The notes beneath the pieces are model-generated. The model saw only the letters and a program-made list of their open reading frames with translations. It was not told where the DNA came from and searched no databases. A DNA stretch of 64,000 nt from Amaranthus tricolor (taxonomy: Eukaryota > Streptophyta > Magnoliopsida > Caryophyllales > Amaranthaceae): positions 18,918,463 through 18,982,462 of the forward strand of contig NC_080061.1 in NCBI RefSeq assembly GCF_026212465.1. Reading direction: 5' to 3'. Position 1 is the first letter of the stretch. Every line of letters starts with the position of its first letter. Shown here piece by piece: positions 49,288-62,600 of this stretch. The position numbers and the translations under genes are program-made.

Positions 49288-52200
49288 CGTTTTTACGGTT
49301 TTTAATGGTCTTTTGGAACTTAGTCGCTTCATGTCGTTCAAACTTGGTTTGTTTCGCATGAACCGTGGCACACAACACTAATTAGTATATATTATTGTGT
49401 TGAAATGGTTAGAATTGAAAGCAATAGTCATACGCTTGAAATTAAGTGCGAACTTGCGTTTTCAAGGTTATTAAAGATTTTTGGCACTTGCTCGCTTAAA
49501 GTGGTTCGAATTTTGTTTGTTTAGCATGAAACTTTGCACACAATACAATTTTGCATATATTATTGTATTGAAATGGTTAGAATTGAAAATAATAGTCATA
49601 TGCTTTATATTACGTTCAAAGTTACGTTTGTAAGGTTCTTAATGCTTTTTCGGCACTTAGTCGCTTAAAGCCGTTGAAACTTGGTTTGTTTGGCATGAAA
49701 CGTAGCACACAACACTATTTGGTATATATTATTCTGTTCCAATGGTTACAATTTAAATCAAGAGTCATAGGCTTGATATTACGTTGGAAGTTGTGTTTTT
49801 AATGTTCTTAAAACATTTTTGGCACTAACTTGCTTCAAGACTTTAAAACTTTGTTTATTTGGTATAAATGTCGGCACACAATAGTATTTAGTATATATTA
49901 TTGTGTTGAAATTGTTAGATTTGAAAACAATAGTAAAATGTTGATATGGCGTTCAAAGTTGCGTATTCATGGTTATTAAAGCTTTTTCAGCACTTACTCT
50001 CTTAAAGTTGTTCAAACTTGGTTTGTTAAGCATAAAACTTGGCACACAACACTATTTGGTATATATTATTGTGTTGACATGGTTAGCATTGAAAATTATA
50101 GTCATTTGCTATATATTATGTTCAAAGTTGCGTTTTTATGGTTTTTAATGCTTTTTTGGCACTCACTCGCTTAAAACCGTTTAAACATACTTTGTTTGGC
50201 ATGAAATTTGGCACACGACACTATTTGGTATACATTTTTGTGTTGAAATGGTTAGAATTGAAAACAATCGAGATATGCTTGATATTACGATCAAAGTTGT
50301 GTTTTTAAGTATTTAAATGCTTTTGGAACTAACTTTATTCAAGACGTTAAAACTTGGTTTATTTGGCCTGAAACTCGGCACACAATAGTATTTAGTATAT
50401 TTATTGTGCTGAGATGGTTAGATTTGAAAACAATAGTTATATGCTTGATATTACGTTGAAAGTTGCGTTTTTAAGGTTATTAAAGCTTTTTCGGCACTTA
50501 CTCGCTTAAAGTCATTCAAACTGTGTTTGTTGAGCATAAAAATTGGCGCACAACACTACTTGGTATATATTATTGTGTTGCAATGGTTAGAATTGAAAAC
50601 AATAATCATATGCTTGATATTATGCTCAAACTTGCGTTTTTCTGGTTTTTAATGCTCTTTTGGAACTTAGTCGCTTAAAGTCGTTCAAAATTTGTTTGTT
50701 TCGCATGAACCGTGGCACAAAACACTGTTTAGGTTGTATTATTGTGTTGAAATTGTTAGAGTTGAAAACAATAGTTATGCGCTTGAAATTAAGTGCGAAG
50801 TTGCATTTTAAAGGTTATTAATGATATTTGGCACTTGCTCGCCCATATTCTTTCAAACTTTCTTTGTTTAGCATTAAACTTGTCACACAACACAAGTATT
50901 TATATATTATTGTGTTGAAATGGATAGAATTGAAAACAATAGTCATATGCTTGATATTACGTTCAAAGTTGCGTTTTTACGGTTTTTAATGGTCTTTTGG
51001 AACTTAGTCGCTTCATGTCGTTCAAACTTGGTTTGTTTCGCATGAACCGTGGCACACAACACTAATTAGTATATATTATTGTGTTGAAATGGTTAGAATT
51101 GAAAGCAATAGTCATACGCTTGAAATTAAGTGCGAACTTGCGTTTTCAAGGTTATTAAAGATTTTTGGCACTTGCTCGCTTAAAGTGGTTCGAATTTTGT
51201 TTGTTTAGCATGAAACTTTGCACACAATACAATTTTGCATATATTATTGTATTGAAATGGTTAGAATTGAAAATAATAGTCATATGCTTTATATTACGTT
51301 CAAAGTTACGTTTGTAAGGTTCTTAATGCTTTTTCGGCACTTAGTCGCTTAAAGCCGTTGAAACTTGGTTTGTTTGGCATGAAACGTAGCACACAACACT
51401 ATTTGGTATATATTATTCTGTTCCAATGGTTACAATTTAAATCAAGAGTCATAGGCTTGATATTACGTTGGAAGTTGTGTTTTTAATGTTCTTAAAACAT
51501 TTTTGGCACTAACTTGCTTCAAGACTTTAAAACTTTGTTTATTTGGTATAAATGTCGGCACACAATAGTATTTAGTATATATTATTGTGTTGAAATTGTT
51601 AGATTTGAAAACAACAGTAAAATGTTGATATGGCGTTCAAAGTTGCGTATTCATGGTTATTAAAGCTTTTTCAGCACTTACTCTCTTAAAGTTGTTCAAA
51701 CTTGGTTTGTTAAGCATAAAACTTGGCACACAACACTATTTGGTATATATTATTGTGTTGACATGGTTAGCATTGAAAATTATAGTCATTTGCTATATAT
51801 TATGTTCAAAGTTGCGTTTTTATGGTTTTTAATGCTTTTTTGGCACTCACTCGCTTAAAACCGTTTAAACATACTTTGTTTGGCATGAAATTTGGCACAC
51901 GACACTATTTGGTATACATTTTTGTGTTGAAATGGTTAGAATTGAAAACAATCGAGATATGCTTGATATTACGATCAAAGTTGTGTTTTTAAGTATTTAA
52001 ATGCTTTTGGAACTAACTTTATTCAAGACGTTAAAACTTGGTTTATTTGGCCTGAAACTCGGCACACAATAGTATTTAGTATATTTATTGTGCTGAGATG
52101 GTTAGATTTGAAAACAATAGTTATATGCTTGATATTACGTTGAAAGTTGCGTTTTTAAGGTTATTAAAGCTTTTTCGGCACTTACTCGCTTAAAGTCATT

Positions 52201-53685
52201 CAAACTGTGTTTGTTGAGCATAAAAATTGGCGCACAACACTACTTGGTATATATTATTGTGTTGCAATGGTTAGAATTGAAAACAATAATCATATGCTTG
52301 ATATTATGCTCAAACTTGCGTTTTTCTGGTTTTTAATGCTCTTTTGGAACTTAGTCGCTTAAAGTCGTTCAAAATTTGTTTGTTTCACATGAACCGTGGC
52401 ACAAAACACTGTTTAGGTTGTATTATTGTGTTGAAATTGTTAGAGTTGAAAACAATAGTTATGCGCTTGAAATTAAGTGCGAAGTTGCATTTTAAAGGTT
52501 ATTAATGAGATTTGGCACTTGCTCGCCCATATTCTTTCAAACTTTCTTTGTTTAGCATTAAACTTGGCACACAACACAAGTATTTATATATTATTGTGTT
52601 GAAATGGATAGAATTGAAAACAATAGTCATATGCTTGATATTACGTTCAAAGTTGCGTTTTTACGGTTTTTAATGGTCTTTTGGAACTTAGTCGCTTCAT
52701 GTCGTTCAAACTTGGTTTGTTTCGCATGAACCGTGGCACACAACACTAATTAGTATATATTATTGTGTTGAAATTGTTAGAATTGAAAGCAATAGTCATA
52801 CGCTTGAAATTAAGTGCGAACTTGCGTTTTCAAGGTTATTAAAGATTTTAAGCACTTGCTCGCTTAAAGTGGTTCGAATTTTGTTTGTTTAGCATGAAAC
52901 TTTGCACACAATACAATTTGGTATATATTATTGTGTTGACATGGTTAGCATTGAAAATTATAGTCATTTGCTATATATTATGTTCAAAGTTGCGTTTTTA
53001 TGGTTTTTAATGCTTTTTTGGCACTCACTCGCTTAAAACTGTTTAAACATACTTTGTTTGGCATGAAATTTGGCACACGACACTATTTGGTATACATTTT
53101 TGTGTTGAAATGGTTAGAATTGAAAACAATTGAGATATGCTTGATATTACGATCAAAGTTGTGTTTTTAAGTATTTAAATGCTTTTGGAACTAACTTTAT
53201 TCAAGACGTTAAAACTTGGTTTATTTGGCCTGAAACTCGGCACACAATAGTATTTAGTATATTTATTGTGCTGAGATGGTTAGATTTGAAAACAATAGTT
53301 ATATGCTTGATATTACGTTGAAAGTTGCGTTTTTAAGGTTATTAAAGCTTTTTCGGCACTTACTCGCTTAAAGTCATTCAAAATGTGTTTGTTGAGCATA
53401 AAAATTGGCGCACAACACTACTTGGTATATATTATTGTGTTGCAATGGTTAGAATTGAAAACAATAGTCATATGCTTGATATTATGCTCAAACTTGCGTT
53501 TTTCTGGTTTTTAATGCTCTTTTGGAACTTAGTCGCTTAAAGTCGTTCAAAATTTGTTTGTTTCGCATGAACCGTGGCACAAAACACTGTTTAGGTTGTA
53601 TTATTGTGTTGAAATTGTTAGAGTTGAAAACAATAGTTATGCGCTTGAAATTAAGTGCGAAGTTGCATTTTAAAGGTTATTAATG
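49288..53685 (+). repeat. Multi-HOR block duplicated at 4546-bp offset (copy 2)
   Basis: Counterpart of 44742-49139. It differs at few positions, for example in hybrid monomer 4/7 (GATTTTCAGCAC in copy 1, GATTTTAAGCAC in copy 2). Confidence 0.8.
52331..53508 (+). repeat. Second shortened HOR copy (1178 bp), same junction
   Basis: Same monomer 4 to 7 join (about 52911-52922) and same flanking variants as the copy at 47785, 4546 bp earlier. It was copied together with its neighbours rather than formed independently. Confidence 0.93.
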
Positions 53686-56600
53686 AGATTTGGCACTTGC
53701 TCGCCCATATTCTTTCAAACTTTCTTTGTTTAGCATTAAACTTGGCACACAACACAAGTATTTATATATTATTGTGTTGAAATGGATAGAATTGAAAACA
53801 ATAGTCATATGCTTGATATTACGTTCAAAGTTGCGTTTTTACGGTTTTTAATGGTCTTTTGGAACTTAGTCGCTTCATGTCGTTCAAACTTGGTTTGTTT
53901 CGCATGAACCGTGGCACACAACACTAATTAGTATATATTATTGTGTTGAAATTGTTAGAATTGAAAGCAATAGTCATACGCTTGAAATTAAGTGCGAACT
54001 TGCGTTTTCAAGGTTATTAAAGATTTTTGGCACTTGCTCGCTTAAAGTGGTTCGAATTTTGTTTGTTTAGCATGAAACTTTGCACACAATACAATTTTGC
54101 ATATATTATTGTATTGAAATGGTTAGAATTGAAAATAATAGTCATATGCTTTATATTACGTTCAAAGTTACGTTTGTAAGGTTCTTAATGCTTTTTCGGC
54201 ACTTAGTCGCTTAAAGCCGTTGAAACTTGGTTAGTTTGGCATGAAACGTAGCACACAACACTATTTGGTATATATTATTCTGTTCCAATGGTTACAATTT
54301 AAATCAAGAGTCATAGGCTTGATATTACGTTGGAAGTTGTGTTTTTAATGTTCTTAAAACATTTTTGGCACTAACTTGCTTCAAGACTTTAAAACTTTGT
54401 TTATTTGGTATAAATGTCGGCACACAATAGTATTTAGTATATATTATTGTGTTGAAATTGTTAGATTTGAAAACAATAGTAAAATGTTGATATGGCGTTC
54501 AAAGTTGCGTATTCATGGTTATTAAAGCTTTTTCAGCACTTACTCTCTTAAAGTTGTTCAAACTTGGTTTGTTAAGCATAAAACTTGGCACACAACACTA
54601 TTTGGTATATATTATTGTGTTGACATGGTTAGCATTGAAAATTATAGTCATTTGCTATATATTATGTTCAAAGTTGCGTTTTTATGGTTTTTAATGCTTT
54701 TTTGGCACTCACTCGCTTAAAACCGTTTAAACATACTTTGTTTGGCATGAAATTTGGCACACGACACTATTTGGTATACATTTTTGTGTTGAAATGGTTA
54801 GAATTGAAAACAATCGAGATATGCTTGATATTACGATCAAAGTTGTGTTTTTAAGTATTTAAATGCTTTTGGAACTAACTTTATTCAAGACGTTAAAACT
54901 TGGTTTATTTGGCCTGAAACTCGGCACACAATAGTATTTAGTATATTTATTGTGCTGAGATGGTTAGATTTGAAAACAATAGTTATATGCTTGATATTAC
55001 GTTGAAAGTTGCGTTTTTAAGGTTATTAAAGCTTTTTCGGCACTTACTCGCTTAAAGTCATTCAAACTGTGTTTGTTGAGCATAAAAATTGGCGCACAAC
55101 ACTACTTGGTATATATTATTGTGTTGCAATGGTTAGAATTGAAAACAATAGTCATATGCTTGATATTATGCTCAAACTTGCGTTTTTCTGGTTTTTAATG
55201 CTCTTTTGGAACTTAGTCGCTTAAAGTCATTCAAAATTTGTTTGTTTCGCATGAACCGTGGCACAAAACACTGTTTAGGTTGTATTATTGTGTTGAAATT
55301 GTTAGAGTTGAAAACAATAGTTATGCGCTTGAAATTAAGTGCGAAGTTGCATTTTAAAGGTTATTAATGATATTTGGCACTTGCTCGCCCATATTCTTTC
55401 AAACTTTCTTTGTTTAGCATTAAACTTGGCACACAACACAAGTATTTATATATTATTGTGTTGAAATGGATAGAATTGAAAACAATAGTCATATGCTTGA
55501 TATTACGTTCAAAGTTGCGTTTTTACGGTTTTTAATGGTCTTTTGGAACTTAGTCGCTTCATGTCGTTCAAACTTGGTTTGTTTCGCATGAACCGTGGCA
55601 CACAACACTAATTAGTATATATTATTGTGTTGAAATGGTTAGAATTGAAAGCAATAGTCATACGCTTGAAATTAAGTGCGAACTTGCGTTTTCAAGGTTA
55701 TTAAAGATTTTTGGCACTTGCTCGCTTAAAGTGGTTCGAATTTTGTTTGTTTAGCATGAAACTTTGCACACAATACAATTTTGCATATATTATTGTATTG
55801 AAATGGTTAGAATTGAAAATAATAGTCATATGCTTTATATTACGTTCAAAGTTACGTTTGTAAGGTTCTTAATGCTTTTTCGGCACTTAGTCGCTTAAAG
55901 CCGTTGAAACTTGGTTTGTTTGGCATGAAACGTAGCACACAACACTATTTGGTATATATTATTCTGTTCCAATGGTTACAATTTAAATCAAGAGTCATAG
56001 GCTTGATATTACGTTGGAAGTTGTGTTTTTAATGTTCTTAAAACATTTTTGGCACTAACTTGCTTCAAGACTTTAAAACTTTGTTTATTTGGTATAAATG
56101 TCGGCACACAATAGTATTTAGTATATATTATTGTGTTGAAATTGTTAGATTTGAAAACAATAGTAAAATGTTGATATGGCGTTCAAAGTTGCGTATTCAT
56201 GGTTATTAAAGCTTTTTCAGCACTTACTCTCTTAAAGTTGTTCAAACTTGGTTTGTTAAGCATAAAACTTGGCACACAACACTATTTGGTATATATTATT
56301 GTGTTGACATGGTTAGCATTGAAAATTATAGTCATTTGCTATATATTATGTTCAAAGTTGCGTTTTTATGGTTTTTAATGCTTTTTTGGCACTCACTCGC
56401 TTAAAACCGTTTAAACATACTTTGTTTGGCATGAAATTTGGCACACGACACTATTTGGTATACATTTTTGTGTTGAAATGGTTAGAATTGAAAACAATTG
56501 AGATATGCTTGATATTACGATCAAAGTTGTGTTTTTAAGTATTTAAATGCTTTTGGAACTAACTTTATTCAAGACGTTAAAACTTGGTTTATTTGGCCTG

Positions 56601-59600
56601 AAACTCGGCACACAATAGTATTTAGTATATTTATTGTGCTGAGATGGTTAGATTTGAAAACAATAGTTATATGCTTGATATTACGTTGAAAGTTGCGTTT
56701 TTAAGGTTATTAAAGCTTTTTCGGCACTTACTCGCTTAAAGTCATTCAAACTGTGTTTGTTGAGCATAAAAATTGGCGCACAACACTACTTGGTATATAT
56801 TATTGTGTTGCAATGGTTAGAATTGAAAACAATAATCATATGCTTGATATTATGCTCAAACTTGCGTTTTTCTGGTTTTTAATGCTTTTTTGGAACTTAG
56901 TCGCTTAAAGTCGTTCAAAATTTGTTTGTTTCGCATGAACCGTGGCACAAAACACTGTTTAGGTTGTATTATTGTGTTGAAATTGTTAGAGTTGAAAACA
57001 ATAGTTATGCGCTTGAAATTAAGTGCGAAGTTGCATTTTAAAGGTTATTAATGAGATTTGGCACTTGCTCGCCCATATTCTTTCAAACTTTCTTTGTTTA
57101 GCATTAAACTTGGCACACAACACAAGTATTTATATATTATTGTGTTGAAATGGATAGAATTGAAAACAATAGTCATATGCTTGATATTACGTTCAAAGTT
57201 GCGTTTTTACGGTTTTTAATGGTCTTTTGGAACTTAGTCGCTTCATGTCGTTCAAACTTGGTTTGTTTCGCATGAACCGTGGCACACAACACTAATTAGT
57301 ATATATTATTGTGTTGAAATTGTTAGAATTGAAAGCAATAGTCATACGCTTGAAATTAAGTGCGAACTTGCGTTTTCAAGGTTATTAAAGATTTTTGGCA
57401 CTTGCTCGCTTAAAGTGGTTCGAATTTTGTTTGTTTAGCATGAAACTTTGCACACAATACAATTTTGCATATATTATTGTATTGAAATGGTTAGAATTGA
57501 AAATAATAGTCATATGCTTTATATTACGTTCAAAGTTACGTTTGTAAGGTTCTTAATGCTTTTTCGGCACTTAGTCGCTTAAAGCCGTTGAAACTTGGTT
57601 TGTTTGGCATGAAACGTAGCACACAACACTATTTGGTATATATTATTCTGTTCCAATGGTTACAATTTAAATCAAGAGTTATAGGCTTGATATTACGTTG
57701 GAAGTTGTGTTTTTAATGTTCTTAAAACATTTTTGGCACTAACTTGCTTCAAGACTTTAAAACTTTGTTTATTTGGTATAAATGTCGGTACACAATAGTA
57801 TTTAGTATATATTATTGTGTTGAAATTGTTAGATTTGAAAACAATAGTAAAATGTTGATATGGCGTTCAAAGTTGCGTATTCATGGTTATTAAAGCTTTT
57901 TCAGCACTTACTCTCTTAAAGTTGTTCAAACTTGGTTTGTTAAGCATAAAACTTGGCACACAACACTATTTGGTATATATTATTGTGTTGACATGGTTAG
58001 CATTGAAAATTATAGTCATTTGCTATATATTATGTTCAAAGTTGCGTTTTTATGGTTTTTAATGCTTTTTTGGCACTCACTCGCTTAAAACCGTTTAAAC
58101 ATACTTTGTTTGGCATGAAATTTGGCACACGACACTATTTGGTATACATTTTTGTGTTGAAATGGTTAGAATTGAAAACAATTGAGATATGCTTGATATT
58201 ACGATCAAAGTTGTGTTTTTAAGTATTTAAATGCTTTTGGAACTAACTTTATTCAAGACGTTAAAACTTGGTTTATTTGGCCTGAAACTCGGCACACAAT
58301 AGTATTTAGTATATTTATTGTGCTGAGATGGTTATATTTGAAAACAATAGTTATATGCTTGATATTACGTTGAAAGTTGCGTTTTTAAGGTTATTAAAGC
58401 TTTTTCGGCACTTACTCGCTTAAAGTCATTCAAACTGTGTTTGTTGAGCATAAAAATTGGCGCACAACACTACTTGGTATATATTATTGTGTTGCAATGG
58501 TTAGAATTGAAAACAATAATCATATGCTTGATATTATGCTCAAACTTGCGTTTTTCTGGTTTTTAATGCTTTTTTGGAACTTAGTCGCTTAAAGTCGTTC
58601 AAAATTTGTTTGTTTCGCATGAACCGTGGCACAAAACACTGTTTAGGTTGTATTATTGTGTTGAAATTGTTAGAGTTGAAAACAATAGTTATGCGCTTGA
58701 AATTAAGTGCGAAGTTGCATTTTAAAGGTTATTAATGAGATTTGGCACTTGCTCGCCCATATTCTTTCAAACTTTCTTTGTTTAGCATTAAACTTGGCAC
58801 ACAACACAAGTATTTATATATTATTGTGTTGAAATGGATAGAATTGAAAACAATAGTCATATGCTTGATATTACGTTCAAAGTTGCGTTTTTACGGTTTT
58901 TAATGGTCTTTTGGAACTTAGTCGCTTCATGTCGTTCAAACTTGGTTTGTTTCGCATGAACCGTGGCACACAACACTAATTAGTATATATTATTGTGTTG
59001 AAATTGTTAGAATTGAAAGCAATAGTCATACGCTTGAAATTAAGTGCGAACTTGCGTTTTCAAGGTTATTAAAGATTTTTGGCACTTGCTCGCTTAAAGT
59101 GGTTCGAATTTTGTTTGTTTAGCATGAAACTTTGCACACAATACAATTTTGCATATATTATTGTATTGAAATGGTTAGAATTGAAAATAATAGTCATATG
59201 CTTTATATTACGTTCAAAGTTACGTTTGTAAGGTTCTTAATGCTTTTTCGGCACTTAGTCGCTTAAAGCCGTTGAAACTTGGTTTGTTTGGCATGAAACG
59301 TAGCACACAACACTATTTGGTATATATTATTCTGTTCCAATGGTTACAATTTAAATCAAGAGTCATAGGCTTGATATTACGTTGGAAGTTGTGTTTTTAA
59401 TGTTCTTAAAACATTTTTGGCACTAACTTGCTTCAAGACTTTAAAACTTTGTTTATTTGGTATAAATGTCGGCACACAATAGTATTTAGTATATATTATT
59501 GTGTTGAAATTGTTAGATTTGAAAACAATAGTAAAATGTTGATATGGCGTTCAAAGTTGCGTATTCATGGTTATTAAAGCTTTTTCAGCACTTACTCTCT

Positions 59601-62600
59601 TAAAGTTGTTCAAACTTGGTTTGTTAAGCATAAAACTTGGCACACAACACTATTTGGTATATATTATTGTGTTGACATGGTTAGCATTGAAAATTATAGT
59701 CATTTGCTATATATTATGTTCAAAGTTGCGTTTTTATGGTTTTTAATGCTTTTTTGGCACTCACTCGCTTAAAACCGTTTAAACATACTTTGTTTGGCAT
59801 GAAATTTGGCACACGACACTATTTGGTATACATTTTTGTGTTGAAATGGTTAGAATTGAAAACAATCGAGATATGCTTGATATTACGATCAAAGTTGTGT
59901 TTTTAAGTATTTAAATGCTTTTGGAACTAACTTTATTCAAGACGTTAAAACTTGGTTTATTTGGCCTGAAACTCGGCACACAATAGTATTTAGTATATTT
60001 ATTGTGCTGAGATGGTTAGATTTGAAAACAATAGTTATATGCTTGATATTACGTTGAAAGTTGCGTTTTTAAGGTTATTAAAGCTTTTTCGGCACTTACT
60101 CGCTTAAAGTCATTCAAACTGTGTTTGTTGAGCATAAAAATTGGCGCACAACACTACTTGGTATATATTATTGTGTTGCAATGGTTAGAATTGAAAACAA
60201 TAGTCATATGCTTGATATTATGCTCAAACTTGCGTTTTTCTGGTTTTTAATGCTCTTTTGGAACTTAGTCGCTTAAAGTCGTTCAAAATTTGTTTGTTTC
60301 GCATGAACCGTGGCACAAAACACTGTTTAGGTTGTATTATTGTGTTGAAATTGTTAGAGTTGAAAACAATAGTTATGCGCTTGAAATTAAGTGCGAAGTT
60401 GCATTTTAAAGGTTATTAATGAGATTTGGCACTTGCTCGCCCATATTCTTTCAAACTTTCTTTGTTTAGCATTAAACTTGGCACACAACACAAGTATTTA
60501 TATATTATTGTGTTGAAATGGATAGAATTGAAAACAATAGTCATATGCTTGATATTACGTTCAAAGTTGCGTTTTTACGGTTTTTAATGGTCTTTTGGAA
60601 CTTAGTCGCTTCATGTCGTTCAAACTTGGTTTGTTTCGCATGAACCGTGGCACACAACACTAATTAGTATATATTATTGTGTTGAAATGGTTAGAATTGA
60701 AAGCAATAGTCATACGCTTGAAATTAAGTGCGAACTTGCGTTTTCAAGGTTATTAAAGATTTTTGGCACTTGCTCGCTTAAAGTGGTTCGAATTTTGTTT
60801 GTTTAGCATGAAACTTTGCACACAATACAATTTTGCATATATTATTGTATTGAAATGGTTAGAATTGAAAATAATAGTCATATGCTTTATATTACGTTCA
60901 AAGTTACGTTTGTAAGGTTCTTAATGCTTTTTCGGCACTTAGTCGCTTAAAGCCGTTGAAACTTGGTTTGTTTGGCATGAAACGTAGCACACAACACTAT
61001 TTGGTATATATTATTCTGTTCCAATGGTTACAATTTAAATCAAGAGTCATAGGCTTGATATTACGTTGGAAGTTGTGTTTTTAATGTTCTTAAAACATTT
61101 TTGGCACTAACTTGCTTCAAGACTTTAAAACTTTGTTTATTTGGTATAAATGTCGGCACACAATAGTATTTAGTATATATTATTGTGTTGAAATTGTTAG
61201 ATTTGAAAACAATAGTAAAATGTTGATATGGCGTTCAAAGTTGCGTATTCATGGTTATTAAAGCTTTTTCAGCACTTACTCTCTTAAAGTTGTTCAAACT
61301 TGGTTTGTTAAGCATAAAACTTGGCACACAACACTATTTGGTATATATTATTGTGTTGACATGGTTAGCATTGAAAATTATAGTCATTTGCTATATATTA
61401 TGTTCAAAGTTGCGTTTTTATGGTTTTTAATGCTTTTTTGGCACTCACTCGCTTAAAACCGTTTAAACATACTTTGTTTGGCATGAAATTTGGCACACGA
61501 CACTATTTGGTATACATTTTTGTGTTGAAATGGTTAGAATTGAAAACAATCGAGATATGCTTGATATTACGATCAAAGTTGTGTTTTTAAGTATTTAAAT
61601 GCTTTTGGAACTAACTTTATTCAAGACGTTAAAACTTGGTTTATTTGGCCTGAAACTCGGCACACAATAGTATTTAGTATATTTATTGTGCTGAGATGGT
61701 TAGATTTGAAAACAATAGTTATATGCTTGATATTACGTTGAAAGTTGCGTTTTTAAGGTTATTAAAGCTTTTTCGGCACTTACTCGCTTAAAGTCATTCA
61801 AACTGTGTTTGTTGAGCATAAAAATTGGCGCACAACACTACTTGGTATATATTATTGTGTTGCAATGGTTAGAATTGAAAACAATAGTCATATGCTTGAT
61901 ATTATGCTCAAACTTGCGTTTTTCTGGTTTTTAATGCTCTTTTGGAACTTAGTCGCTTAAAGTCGTTCAAAATTTGTTTGTTTCGCATGAACCGTGGCAC
62001 AAAACACTGTTTAGGTTGTATTATTGTGTTGAAATTGTTAGAGTTGAAAACAATAGTTATGCGCTTGAAATTAAGTGCGAAGTTGCATTTTAAAGGTTAT
62101 TAATGAGATTTGGCACTTGCTCGCCCATATTCTTTCAAACTTTCTTTGTTTAGCATTAAACTTGGCACACAACACAAGTATTTATATATTATTGTGTTGA
62201 AATGGATAGAATTGAAAACAATAGTCATATGCTTGATATTACGTTCAAAGTTGCGTTTTTACGGTTTTTAATGGTCTTTTGGAACTTAGTCGCTTCATGT
62301 CGTTCAAACTTGGTTTGTTTCGCATGAACCGTGGCACACAACACTAATTAGTATATATTATTGTGTTGAAATGGTTAGAATTGAAAGCAATAGTCATACG
62401 CTTGAAATTAAGTGCGAACTTGCGTTTTCAAGGTTATTAAAGATTTTTGGCACTTGCTCGCTTAAAGTGGTTCGAATTTTGTTTGTTTAGCATGAAACTT
62501 TGCACACAATACAATTTTGCATATATTATTGTATTGAAATGGTTAGAATTGAAAATAATAGTCATATGCTTTATATTACGTTCAAAGTTACGTTTGTAAG

